NCBI GenBank assembly: GCA_030512295.1
Contig: JAULSR010000005.1
Coordinates: forward strand, 372,001-436,000
Origin: Bombardia bombarda
Lineage: Eukaryota > Ascomycota > Sordariomycetes > Sordariales > Lasiosphaeriaceae
Length of the DNA stretch: 64,000 nucleotides
Direction: 5' to 3'
How positions within the stretch are numbered: position 1 is the first letter of the stretch; each line of letters starts with the position of its first letter. The notes under the pieces were generated by a model that worked only from the letters and a program-made list of their open reading frames with translations, made no database searches and was not told the DNA's origin. Position numbers and translations under genes: made by a program. Of this stretch, positions 24,680-36,200 are shown piece after piece.

Positions 24680-25895
24680 ATGGCGACCGCAACCCGCACC
24701 TTCGCCCGCGCCCTGCGCACCTCTGCGCGCCCGGCCGTCACCGCCGCGCCCCGCGCCGCTTTCCGCCAGAGCGGCCACCGCTTCTACTCGTCGGAGCCCC
24801 CTAAGTCGTCGGGATCCTCGTCCCTGCTGTGGCTCGGCGCGGCCGTCGCTATCGGCGGTGGTGCCGGTGCCTGGCTCTACACAAACAACGGCTCGGCCTC
24901 GCTGACGCCCAAGGTGGTGAACCCCACCTTCGCCGACTACCAGGCCGTGTACAACGAGATCGCCAGCCGGCTCGAGGAGAAGGACGACTATGACGACGGC
25001 AGCTACGGCCCCGTCCTGGTGCGTCTCGCGTGGCACGCCAGCGGCACCTTTGACAAGGAGACGGGCACCGGCGGCAGCAACGGCGCCACCATGCGCTTCG
25101 CCCCCGAGAGCGACCACGGCGCCAACGCCGGCCTCAAGGCCGCGCGCGACTTTTTGGAGCCCGTAAAGGGTAAGGTTTACCTTTCAATGAGAGAGACAAT
25201 AAGAAGGGAGACAAAAGCAGTATGCTGACAAATACTCACCTAAAAACAGCCAAGTTCCCCTGGATCAGCTACTCTGACCTGTGGATCCTTGCCGGCGTGA
25301 CGGCAATCCAGGAGATGCTGGGTCCCGAGATCCCGTACCGCCCCGGGCGTTCGGACCGCGACGTGGCGGCGTGCACACCTGATGGGCGCCTGCCCGACGC
25401 GGCGCAGGGCCAGGACCACCTCCGCAACATCTTCTACCGCATGGGCTTCAACGACCAGGAGATTGTGGCGCTCTCGGGCGCGCACGCGCTCGGCCGCTGC
25501 CACACGGACCGCAGCGGCTTTGACGGCCCCTGGACCTTCTCGCCGACGGTGCTGACCAACGACTACTACAAGCTCTTGCTGGGCGAGAAGTGGCAGTGGA
25601 AGAAGTGGGATGGGCCTAAGCAGGTGGGTTTCTCTTTTCCTTCGTTAAAAATGAAGAAGATGCTGACAAGTCTGGGATAAAATAGTTCGAGGACAAGAGC
25701 ACCAAGTCGCTCATGATGCTGCCCGCCGACATGGCCATCATCAACGACAAGAAGTTCAAGGTCTGGGTTGAGAAGTACGCCAACGACAACGACCTCTTCT
25801 TCAAGGACTTCCAGAGCGTCATTGTCAAGCTCTTTGAGCTGGGCGTGCCGTTCAAGGAGGGCACCGAGAAATGGGTGTTCAAGACCTCTGCTTAA
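24680..25895 (+). CDS. CCP1: mitochondrial cytochrome c peroxidase
   Basis: Three exons (24680-25169, 25250-25623, 25686-25895) encode 357 residues. The first 35 or so are an Arg/Ala-rich mitochondrial presequence, followed by a hydrophobic span at about 49-67 (SLLWLGAAVAIGGGAGAWLY), the bipartite signal of an intermembrane-space enzyme. The peroxidase domain has the distal RLAWHASG (Arg115, Trp118, His119), the proximal LSGAHALGRCH (His242) and FDGPW with Trp258 at the place of the radical-forming tryptophan of yeast CCP. The enzyme reduces hydrogen peroxide using ferrocytochrome c as electron donor. All catalytic residues are present and the reading frame is intact. ATP11, another mitochondrial gene, follows on the same strand about 940 bases on. 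Confidence 0.97.
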
Positions 25896-26836
25896 ACAAA
25901 AGGCGGAGAGGGGGAAAAAGAGATAAATAGAGAAGCGCCACTAGACGGAACTGCTCAGGCTGGTTATAGAGAGCTTAAAGAAGGAGATGTCGAGGTGTAT
26001 GATGAGAGAAGGGTTTGCTCTTTATAGCGGTCATCTGAGCGGCAAAGGGGCGATGAGGAGTGAGGGGTGAGTATAAGAGAGAGAGGCCCTTTGGCGGACC
26101 CAGGCGCCCTGGGCTGTTGGTCAGCGCGCAGACAGACAGGCGGTCTTTTGCGACTGAACTGATCTGGCCTGGTTGGTCTGTTTGTATTGCATGGCTAGTT
26201 CAGCCTTTTTTCTTTGCTGTTGGCTTGATATGAGCGGGTTCTTTTTTTTTTTGTTAGATATACCAAATCAATGAGATTTGTAAAAATAGTCTGTTCGTTA
26301 TTTGATTATATGATAGTATTTGAGAAAGCAACTGCATTTTGATTTTGTGGGATATGAAGAAAATGTATGGGAGGGATTGTATGACGTGGTGATGATGTTG
26401 TTGTGGGAGGGGAGATGAAGAGGAGAAGAAGTGCTTTAAACCAGACTGTCGAGAGGGGAAAAAGGGCAGGCAGTAAACTAAATAAATGCCAATGCATGCA
26501 CACGGCCTGAGCAAGAAGTTGTCCAAATACGAAAGGGGGTTGATGAATGGATGGATGGATGGAATGGGATCTGCCAAGTCGCGGCCGCCTTCCCGTCTTC
26601 GTAACATGCATGGTTCCCCGCATTCTGTAATTGATGGCTTGCTGCACAGCACTGGCTGGTGCGGTGAGTTAACGCGGCAGTGCTCACCGAGGGTTGGGGT
26701 TGGGGTTATTGTAAGACATTCTCCCTCTTCTCCAACTTCTCCAATTCAGTTCAAGCACCCGCCCAACTTTATCCATCCACCCATCCCGAATCCCGATAGT
26801 CGCAAACAAACGGCCAAGGAAGGTCAGAAACCAGCC
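25896..26836. other. intergenic between CCP1 and ATP11
   Basis: CCP1 3' UTR followed by the ATP11 upstream region. The ATP11 frame is open back to about 26486 with an upstream ATG, but the residues before the chosen start do not look like protein. Confidence 0.65.
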
Positions 26837-27829
26837 ATGGCATCAGCTCGCGCATCAGTGCTCCGGCACCTCACCAGCTTCCAGTCCCCCTCGCTGCGCA
26901 CATGCTACAGCCAGCGGCGCTGGGCGCAGGTGCACGACATCCGCTTCCTAGCAACAACGCAGCACTCGCGCAGCGTCATCGAGAAATACCGCGAGAAGCT
27001 CGAACGGAAGGCGCGCGAGGAGGGTCTGCCCGACATTGACGCGCTCAAGAAGGCCCACGCCGACAAGATCGAGACGCTGAGGAAGAAGGCGGCCGTCCCC
27101 GGCGTCACGGCGCCCTTGATCACGCCAGCTGCATCAGAAACCACACCTCCTACAACAACCACCACCACCCCCCCACCAACACCAAAAGTCCCCAGAGACT
27201 CCCCCACCAGCAGCGGCAGCAGCAGCAGCAGCGGCGTAAAACCCCTCTCCTCCATCCTCGACCTCCCCAAAGCCCTCGCGCTGCCCCCGCGCGAGCTGAC
27301 CGCCATCTGGCGCCTCCGGCACGCGCACCTGCCCAACTCGCTCTGCGCCGTGATCCCCGCGCACGTCTACGGCGCCATGGACAACCTCGCGCGCGCGCAC
27401 CCGCAGTTCGTGCTCCCCATCCCGCACCCGGAGCAGGGCGGCGCCGAGATGCACTTCCTGCAGTGGACGTGGGACGCGCCGACGGGCAGCAGCACCGTGC
27501 TCTTCACCTCGCTGGCCGAGTACAAGCTGCGGGGCGAGTTCGCGCAGCCGCACACGACGATCACGCACCACACCGAGCTGAGCGGGGAGAAGGGGGTCGT
27601 GCTGATGCAGGGCAGCGTGATGGATCCGGAGAAGGGGGTCAAGGTGGAGCAGGCGCAGTGGCTGGTTATGTGTCTGCAGAAGTTTTATGGCGGGTGGGAT
27701 GGGGTGGGGGTTGAGCAGGAGGGGAGGGAGCGGGCGGAGGTGAGGAGGGGGTTGTTGGAGGGGTTTGCGAGGGGGGATGCGGAGGGGTTTAGTTTGGAGA
27801 GGTTGTTGGAGGAGGCGGAGAGGGTGTAG
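26837..27829 (+). CDS. ATP11: Atp11, assembly chaperone of the mitochondrial F1-ATPase
   Basis: Single exon, 330 residues. Atp11 binds the F1 beta subunit and helps it join the hexamer in the mitochondrial matrix. The start is the ATG of MASARASVLRHL, which begins an Arg/Ser-rich mitochondrial presequence; the frame is open upstream but those codons lack protein character. A helical segment follows (VIEKYREKLERKAREEGLPDIDALKKAH), then a low-complexity insert of Thr, Pro and Ser (about residues 96-135). The conserved Atp11 core follows: LPPRELTAIWRLRH, LPIPHPEQGGAEMHFLQWTW, VLFTSLAEYKLRGEFAQPHTTITHHTEL and QAQWLVMCLQKFYG. The 3' end is very G-rich, yet the frame is intact. It converges with the acyl-CoA ligase gene. 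Confidence 0.95.
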   Translation: MASARASVLRHLTSFQSPSLRTCYSQRRWAQVHDIRFLATTQHSRSVIEKYREKLERKAREEGLPDIDALKKAHADKIETLRKKAAVPGVTAPLITPAASETTPPTTTTTTPPPTPKVPRDSPTSSGSSSSSGVKPLSSILDLPKALALPPRELTAIWRLRHAHLPNSLCAVIPAHVYGAMDNLARAHPQFVLPIPHPEQGGAEMHFLQWTWDAPTGSSTVLFTSLAEYKLRGEFAQPHTTITHHTELSGEKGVVLMQGSVMDPEKGVKVEQAQWLVMCLQKFYGGWDGVGVEQEGRERAEVRRGLLEGFARGDAEGFSLERLLEEAERV

Positions 27830-28206
27830 ATGGTGGTGGTGGTGAATTGGGGTGGTAATGGGGTGGATGTGTATATATGTGTATGTGTCGGTATAGACGG
27901 TTGGACTCTAGATTCCTTGAGGGGAGGAATAAAGAGCATTGCAATATGGACCTTGTGTTGATATGGGCAAGGCGGGTATATCAAACTGGCGTTTAGGAGA
28001 ATACAGATGTAGATTTGCGAATGGATATGTATAAAATATTTGAAATGTCACGACCCTGTGCGAGTGGCTTAATTGAGTGTAAAGTATTCCACATGTAGAA
28101 AAAGAGTACCGGGTGTCTGATTTACGCCCTTCTAAAGAACCAAATCGCAGCAAATATGGTCATACATGTCCTATGATTCTCATCAACATGCTATAACCCC
28201 TCTAAA
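27830..28206. other. convergent 3' flanks of ATP11 and the acyl-CoA ligase
   Basis: A 377-base tail-to-tail gap; both 3' UTRs must share or overlap in it. AT-richer than the flanking exons. Confidence 0.7.
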
Positions 28207-30161
28207 TCAAAGCCTAGCCCCCTCCCCCCTCTCCTTCTTCCTCGCCTCGTCCCTCACCACCCGCCTCAAAATCTTACCGCTCGCCGACTTGGGAATCTGC
28301 GCGACAAACTCGATACCGCCGCGCAGCCTCTTGTGCGGCGCCACCTGCTTGGCCACCCAGTCGGCAATCTCCTTCTCCTTGGCGGCGCTGGCGGCGACCC
28401 CTGGGCGCAGCACGACGTGCGCCCGTGGTACCTCAGTCGCCTGGCTCTTGTCCTCGATGCCGATGACGCACGCGTCGTCCACGTCGGCGTGCCCGACGAG
28501 CAGGCCTTCGAGCTCGGCGGGGGGGACAGGGAAGCCCTCTAAGAAAAGGGGGGGGGTGGGTTAGTTTTCTGTTTGGTTGTTTTTGTTTTGTAGGGGGAGG
28601 GAGAAAGGGATAGATAGGGAACCAGAAGGTGAGTGGGTGGCAAGGAACGTTTCTATCGGTACGAAAAGGGATAAATCGTACTATACTTGATCAGCTCCTT
28701 GAGGCGGTCAACGCAGTAGAGGTTGCCGTGCTTGTCGCGGCGCATAATGTCTCCTGTCTTGAAAAAACCGTCTGGCGAGAAAGCAGCCTCAGTCCGCTCC
28801 GGGTTGTTGAGATAGCGCTTGAAGACGTTTGGGCCCTTGACCCAGAACTCGCCATCCTATTTATTTTCCAGGTAGATTAGTGCCTGGGAATCCTTACATT
28901 CCTTGAAGGGATAAAGAAGAGAAATGAACGCACGTCTCCCTCAGCCACATCCTTCCCCTCCTCATCGACAATCCTCGCCTCCAGATTCGGCGCCAGCTTG
29001 CCAATAGACGTGATAAACTTTGCCCACTCGTCCATGCTCTGCGAGGTGCAGCACGGGCTGGTCTCGGACAGACCGTACCCCTGCTTGACGGGGATCTTGA
29101 GGCGGTCCCAGACGGCCTCGGTCAGCTCGCGCGTCAGAGGGGCGGCGCCCGAGTGCATCACCTTGAGGCAAGTCAGGTCGTACTTGTCGACCAGGGGGCT
29201 CTTGCTGAAGAGCAACACAACAGGCGGCGGGATATAGAGCACGGTGATGCCGTAGTCCTGGATGGTGCGCAGGACCTTGTCGAGCTCGAAGCGCTCGAGG
29301 ATGACGAGCTGCCAGCCGAGGTAGATGGTCATGAGGACGCCGCAGGTGAGGCCGTAGATGTGGAAGAAGGGCAGGATGCCGAGCGACTTGTCGCCCTTGC
29401 CGTCCACGCCACCGAAGGGTTGGAAATAGTGGCCCTCGAGAAAGTCCATCTGCAGCACGTTGGCGACAATGTTGGTGTGGGTGAGGCAGACGCCCTTGGG
29501 CAGGCCCGTCGTGCCGGAGCTGTAGACGAGGAAGGCGAGGTCGACATCGGGGGAGATGGTCGGCTTCTTGTGCTGACCTGTGGTGTCGAAGGTGAGCATG
29601 CCGGTGAAGTGCTGGAAGCGGCCGGTCTTGTCGCGCCCCTCGCCGATCAGGATGATGCGGCTGTCGGGGATGCCGACCTTGCGGGCGGCGGCGACGGCGG
29701 TCTTGATGAAGGCCGTCTGCGTCACGATGGCGCTGCTGTTGGAGTTTTTGAGCTGGAAGGCCAGCTCGTCGACTGTATACAGCGGGTTGGCGGGCGACAC
29801 GATGCCGCCGGCCCAGAGGGCACCCAAGGTCACGGTGGCCGTCTTTTGGGGTCGGTTAGCATGGTAAGCTTGTGATGGGGCTAGAAATGATGTTAATACT
29901 TACATCGACTGAATTGGGCGTGAACATAGCCAAGACGTCACCCTTCTTCCAGCCCCAGAGCGCCTGCAGTCCCGTGCCAAAGGCGACGGAGCTGCTGCGA
30001 AGATCGGCATAGCTGTACGACCTGCCACTTCCCTCGCCACATGTCATAATCTCCTTGGTGACGGGGAAGTTGAGTGGGCGCTGCCGCTTGTCGAAGAGGA
30101 GGGACCAGAGATCGACATCGTCGGGGATGGCCAGCGGCGCAAAGGGAGAAGAGAAGGACAT
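28207..30161 (-). CDS. 4-coumarate-CoA ligase-like acyl-CoA synthetase, probably peroxisomal
   Basis: Four exons (30161-29904, 29842-28934, 28856-28682, 28538-28207) encode 557 residues of the ANL adenylating family. Members activate a carboxylic acid with ATP and join it to CoA. Visible motifs are the AMP-binding YSSGTTGLPKG (residues 193-203), GYGLSETSPCC, the FFKTGD and YCVDRLKELIKYKG segment and the C-terminal PKSASGKILRR with the catalytic lysine. The protein ends in Ala-Arg-Leu, a PTS1-type peroxisome signal, so import into peroxisomes is likely. The substrate cannot be read from the sequence: fungal relatives use phenylpropanoid or medium and long fatty acids. The third intron has a weak GTACGA donor, chosen because it alone restores KYKGFPVPPAELEG. 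There is no biosynthetic cluster around it. Confidence 0.92.
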
Positions 30162-32471
30162 TGCTTTTTTTATTTATTGAGATATGACTTGTTTATACCC
30201 TTCTTCGAATTTTACTCTTCTCTTGTCGGTGGTGATAGTTTTGTCACTTGTGTGACGTTACCTCTAAGACAGATTATTAACTTCAGGATTGAGTCTCACT
30301 TTTTGTTACTGGCGATCCTCGCGAAATGTGAGCTTGGCGGAGGTTGGATTAAAGACACAAGATAGAAGCTGAGAGATACAATAAGATGACCCCTCAGTGG
30401 ACAAAACGTTCAGCAACGCTCTTTCCCAGAGTAATCGCTACTAGTTCTAGATTCGGACTTAGCATCTTTGATCTATGTCGCGGAATACTACCTGTAATCA
30501 TGTATCTAGGGAAGGAAGCCTCGGCAGCCCGCCCGGCTTGCTGACTTCGCTCTTGCATTATTGGTCTTTGTTCTGTGGCCAACCCACTTCGTCACCTTAT
30601 TGATGAGGGGGAAGGAGCGGTCGGCCTTGCGGTTGTCGTCTTCCATCGGTTGGCTGGCGTTTGTTGCGGCACGAGACCGAGGAACCCATGGAACGTGCAT
30701 GACCTAGCTCGAATAGGAAGGGGCGACCTGCACCGAGGGATGCGAGGAAATGCCACTGTCGCTGAGCGTAATGCAGTTCATTTTCATAGGTATGTTTCTG
30801 CTATCGTTATGATGCAGATCTCAGAATTGTCGCGCGGCTGATATGTAATCGTCAAGGAAAGGTATAATTCCACTTGGGGATTCAATGGGCTGATTAGGTT
30901 ATTTCCAGTTGATCAACCTCTGGAAAACAACTGCCCGTGCTCAACCCAGCCCGACCAGTCGGAACACTCGGGAGAGCTCTCAAAGGGTTCAAGTAAAAGC
31001 CTGGAAGGTGCTACTTAGTGAAACGAAGAGACCTTGACTTCAGGGTTTGCTCGCGGAAGCAGCCATACTCATACTTACCTATCCGTGCTTTTAATAGCAT
31101 GAAGCGCCCAGCTTGACTGACTCCCAAAGGCCGATATAAACAGATGCATTGGGCGTGGAAGCTCAGGAAACTCTACGCGATGCCCCAGGGCCGATCATGG
31201 AGATCTGAGACACCGATCCGATTGCTGGTTACAAAGAACAACAGAATCCGTTGCTACCAATTTCGACATTGAAAACACCTTTGCAATTGTCTTGGTTATC
31301 TATCCATATCTTTGGAACTGAAGCGATCCAGAGTCTGGAGTCTGGAGTCTGGACAGCTACGGTCATAGCTTCGTCTTACACGCCCTCCCACTGCTGTGCA
31401 GCACCCAAACTCGGTGCTCGGTGCGCACTGCGGACTGCGGACTGCGGCGTTACACAACATGATATTAGAGTTGTCAGCAAGCGCGGCAACGAATTCCCGG
31501 AAAAAGGCCATCAGACGAATGTCAAGATGGAGAAGACGAGAAGAAGGGTCGCTCGGCAAGAACCTTGCTTGTTTCATTGGCCAATCCACCAGTCACCACC
31601 TAAAGACGTCAAGTCCGCGAACCACTTTCATTGCGACCCCCTTTTCCAGGGCTAACTGGGCAAGCGCCACTCTTCCCCGGTATTGTGGACGAATTGGCAG
31701 CTGGCAGCAGGGGTTTGGATCATAGCGCCCCAAGATGCGACAAGCAATGTCGAGGCAGTTTGCTTGGCGATATCGTTTCTTGCTCACTTCAAGCTGGAAA
31801 GAAGGCGCTTGAGGCTCTGGAGATGCAGCACGGACGGCTCCCGGCTATCGCTTGCGATCTCCATGCCTCCCATGGAACGAGGATATTTGGATGACCCAAG
31901 CAAGCCTCGGGGAAATATCAAACCTTTGATCATGGTTACCTTATGGGTAATCCACCCGGTAAGCTACACTACAAGCTGCTAACCCAACAGCTCATGGTCT
32001 TTCTTCCCCTTGGAACACTAGGTCGGTTGTTTATTCTCCCTAAATGTCACCTTCTAAGAGCCTAGTGCTGCCAGCTTATTGGGATCGAGACGAAAAACCA
32101 TTTCCCTTGACACTTCGGCTAAGACCTCTCAAACCTGGGCACCATTTATTCCTCAAATGGAACGCTGCCCATCGGCGGTTGCTGCTACAAGCGTAGTAGC
32201 GTCTATGTTGTCATGGAACTCATGTTTGTATAAGATGGCATTCGTCCTTCAGAAAGCGTAGTTGTTTCTTGCTCTCTACGCTCTTTCACCAACACCACAA
32301 CAGTTCATCTTCCTCCTTTTTTGAGTGCTTTACTTCTTTATACAGCTGTGCTGTCTTTTTTACTTGTGTATACATTCATTTTACCTTTCTATTCTTCTTC
32401 CAACGAATCTTTCTCTTACTCTCTTCTTGAAACACCATCATCAACACACAAACCAAAAAACACCAGCCAAG
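30162..32471. other. divergent intergenic region, no gene seen
   Basis: About 2.3 kb between the acyl-CoA ligase and the small secreted protein. It holds short direct repeats (GTCTGGA units near 31332-31353, GGACTGC units near 31431-31447) and no convincing coding frame. A TATAAG sequence near 32229 lies about 240 bases before the next start codon and could serve that gene. The leader just before the ATG is CA-rich. Confidence 0.55.
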
Positions 32472-33077
32472 ATGTATTTCAGCGCAGCCTTCCTTTTCTC
32501 CCTGGTGGCCTCCACCATGGCCCTGCCTACCGGCAGCGACAGCCGTAACCTGGCCAAGCGCGCCCTCAGCGTGCAGACCTACTCGCAGTTCCAAATTTCG
32601 GGCGGTGTCGGCGGCAACGCCCTCGCGGAGGTCAAGGCCAAGTTCCCCGTAAGCATTTATCTTTATAAAAGAAAAACACAAATCCTCAGCTTACTGACAC
32701 CAATATCACATCCACAGATTGACGAGAACAACTTTGCCGCCGTATCAGCCAGCGACCTTGCCATCCTCAAGGCAGCCCGGCAGACGGCCGAGAATGCCGA
32801 GACTAAGGCGGGCGGGTTCAACGAGGCCATCAAGGCAGCGGGCGCCAGCACGGCCGCCGGCAAGGCGCTGCAGGTCGGCAAAATCAAGAACAAGGTGCTC
32901 AAGCTTAAGCTCTTTGAGATGGTGCTCAAGATCGAGGCCGCTCAGGGCAAGAGCAACGCCGCCGACTTGGCCGATAAGCAGAAGAAGCTCACAAATAACA
33001 TTGCCCTCGACAAGGCTGCCGCCGGACAAACAGCCACCAGTGTCGATTTCCAGGGGAGCTCGCAGCCCAAGAACTAG
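32472..33077 (+). CDS. small secreted protein, Kex2-processed
   Basis: Two exons (32472-32648 and 32718-33077) encode 178 residues. Residues 1-17 are a signal peptide (MYFSAAFLFSLVASTMA), followed by a short propeptide ending in Lys-Arg at 29-30, a Kex2 cleavage site. The mature part starts SVQTYSQFQISGGVGGNALAEVKAKFP and continues as an Ala/Lys-rich, presumably helical protein (residues 65-160) without cysteines. Similar proteins occur in many Pezizomycotina as small secreted proteins of unknown function; I infer family membership from the pattern YxQFQxSGGxxGNALAEV. It lies tail to tail with the ankyrin-HET gene, with 167 bases between stops. Function unknown; a cell-surface or secreted role is likely. 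Confidence 0.88.
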   Translation: MYFSAAFLFSLVASTMALPTGSDSRNLAKRALSVQTYSQFQISGGVGGNALAEVKAKFPVSIYLYKRKTQILSLLTPISHPQIDENNFAAVSASDLAILKAARQTAENAETKAGGFNEAIKAAGASTAAGKALQVGKIKNKVLKLKLFEMVLKIEAAQGKSNAADLADKQKKLTNNIALDKAAAGQTATSVDFQGSSQPKN

Positions 33078-33244
33078 AGAAGATGGATGGTTGTTAGTAT
33101 ATAGTATCAAGTGTATTGTACAAAGGAGGATTGGGGGGACGAGTGACTCGTTTTACCAATGGAGGAAGTTTGACACCCTGTTTTGATTGCTTGAATTTGC
33201 ATTGTGACCGTTCAACGTTGCTTGATCATCATCCAATCCCTCAC

Positions 33245-36200
33245 TCACCGAACCTCCATCATCTCCACCGTGGCCCCTTTTTCTATATCATCCAGGCTCT
33301 CATACTGAACTCTCATGTGTTCCATATATACCATATCCGCATATTCATACCATCTCTCAGCAACAGTGCCCTTCTCCTTTAATAAACCTACCTTCTCTGC
33401 CCCAGCCAGAATTGCCACCACCATACCCTCCTTTTCCTCTCCAGCCGCGACCCTCAACCCCGTGGCCCCAAAATAGCCATTTTCCGTATACACCACGTCA
33501 TGATCATAAAGCATCCGCCTCTCCATCCTCTCACAGATTATAAGATGATCATAGTCACCATTTCCGCCCTCTCCCACCATATGACCTCCCTGAACAGCAG
33601 CAGCCCACCCCCCAACATCCACCCTCCACTCTTCCGGCAGTAACTCCTCCCTCAACAAGCTCGTCTGCTCCGGCGCATAGTATCCACCACCCTTACAGTC
33701 CTCCAAAACCTTCCACGCCAAAAAAGACAGCACCCTCCCCACATCCACCCTCCAAAACCGCTTCAGATCCTCATTCCACGTAACCACCCGCCACAGCGCC
33801 TCCAAGTGCGTGATCTTCCGCTCCTCTATCCCACCATCCATCATGACAAACCTCATAGCCGGATACGTCTCAGCAAAAACACTAACCCCTCTATCTGCCA
33901 ACGCCCTTACCGCCGGCCTGACCACGTCCTCATAAACATCCATTTCCCTCGTAATAGCCGCGCTATAAACCACCCTGTCCATGACATAGCCAGCCACAAA
34001 CAAGCTAGTCGTGGTAGTATACATCACCTCTACCTCCCCCCCTTCCACCTCCTTCATCCTCATCTCCACCAAATCCCCCACCGCCCTCGGCACATACGTC
34101 TCGACCGTATCCACCTGATAAAACCCATAATCCCCCGTCACCCCCGTCCAGTCCGGCACCCACGACGGCAGCCCCTTCACCGCCTTCTCTCTATGCCTAT
34201 TACTCTCATCCCAAAACGCCAGCCGCCCCGTCTGCTCGATGAAATGCCTCGCCGCGCTCACATACACCTCCTGCACCGACAGCCCATAATCCGGCACCAA
34301 CACATCCTCCCCCCCTCCCCCCTTTCTCTTATTCTTCCCCTTCTCCCCCTTCTTACTGGCCCTAGCAGCGGCCCTCTCCGCAGCCTGCACCCCCAGCCCC
34401 ACCGCCGCATACACCTTATCCCGCGCATCCCCCGCGCTAAACGCCGTCATGAACCACACCCCCTCGGCAAACGTGAGGGTGTTGGTGCTATCATAGGTGC
34501 TCAACGCGCGGACAGTCGCATACAGCGCCCCCGCGGCGGCTTCGGCGCCGTTGCCGTCGAGCATCATGGTGCTGCGGAGGATCCTGTTGATGGGGCGGTA
34601 CTCTGGCGGGAACGTGTCTGGGGAGAAAAAGGAAAACACCGGCGACATGACGGCCCAGAGGGCGTTGCGGAAGCACGTGTCAAAGGCGCAGGAGTGCGAC
34701 CCGCAGACGACGACGCTGCCGGCGGGGTTGGCGAGCAGCAACTCCTGAAAGATCCAGGCGCGGGTGAAGTAGCTGCGGGAGAGGAGGTCGGTCAGCCCGG
34801 CAAAGATATCATTGTTGTTTGTATCAGAAAGCGCCTCCAGCGCGGGCCGAATAGCACTCCTCCCCCGCTCATCAAGCGTCGTCCGCTGCCCCGGCCCAGG
34901 AACCGGCAACCCAGCCAGCACATCATTGTACACACTCGCCAGCAGCCGCAGCCCTGCAAACCCCGCGGCCGTCGTGTGCTCCCTCTCCTCGCCCAGCCAC
35001 ATGACGACCGCCTCGGCCTTCTCAAAGATGAGCGTCATGAGCGCGACCTGCTGGTTGCGCTCGGGCGTGTCCTGCTGGTTGATGCAGACGGCGTCGACCC
35101 ACAGCGTGCGGACGGCGTCGGGCTGCCGGATCCGCCTGAGCGCGGCCTTGAGGTTGGGCGTGACGAGCAGGTGCTGGTTCCCGCCCGGTCCGCACTGCAC
35201 CGGGATCGAGCCTGAGCGGTCTTGCCACTCGTAGGACAGGGCCTCGTAGTAGGGGTCGTCGTCGAGGCTGACCTCGTAGAAGTCGAGGGAGAGGATGTCG
35301 GCGGGGGAGGAGGCGGGCTGGAGCTCGAGGAGGCGGAGGCTTTTGGGGCCGGTGAGGGGGTGGTATTGGTACATTGGCGTGTTGGTCTTGTTGTTGTTGT
35401 TGTTGTTGTTGTTGTTACCAAGGGGGTTCATCCGGGTCAGAGCATTGTGCCTGATCTGTGATGCCCTCGAGAGCAGCCTGACCACTGGGTCGTGGCTGTG
35501 GTCTTTGGCGATGGCGAGGGCCGGCTGGCCGTCAAGCTCGACATCGACGTGGGCGCCCATCTCTATCAGCATCTTGACCACCATGGCATGTCCATGTCGG
35601 GCGGCCAGTATTAGTGGTGTGCCACCCTGGTCGTCTCTTGTGTTTATATCTGCCCCGTGGGCCACCAGCAACTCGAGCATAGACTCATACCCCCCTTTTG
35701 CTGCGAGACACAATGGAAGATCTCGTCCAGAAGAGACAGCACTTGCGCCGCTCTCCAGGAGCAGCTTCACCATATGCTTGAGCCCCTTTTTGATTGCCAC
35801 AAGCAGCGGGGTCATGCCCTCGTTGTCAGGAGCCTCGATATTAGGCTTTCTGTCGAGAAGCAGACGCATCACCGACTCGTGCCCTTGTGCAGCCGCGTGA
35901 AAGAGTGCTGTGCGCCCCTTTTTGTCCCTCGATTCGAGCTGCGCCCCTTTATCCAGCAACACCTCCACCCCCATCTCGTTCCCAGAAGCTGCCGCAGCAG
36001 ACAGGGGCGACTTCCCCGACTGACCGCAGCACGCTTCGATATCAGCCCCTCTCTCAAGCATAAGCTTCATGGCAGCTGACACTTGTTCCATGTCTTCGGT
36101 TCCCTTGTGTGCCGCCCGCCACAGTGCTGTCTGACCTTTATCGCTGCGTGCTTCTATAGAAGCCCCGTGGTCAAGAAGCAGCCCGACCATGGCCAAGTGA

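Noticed and set aside
33806..35215. 469-codon open frame opposite the ankyrin-HET gene
   Set aside because: It is the antisense shadow of a clean HET-domain frame; composition is His/Pro/Arg-rich with no domain.
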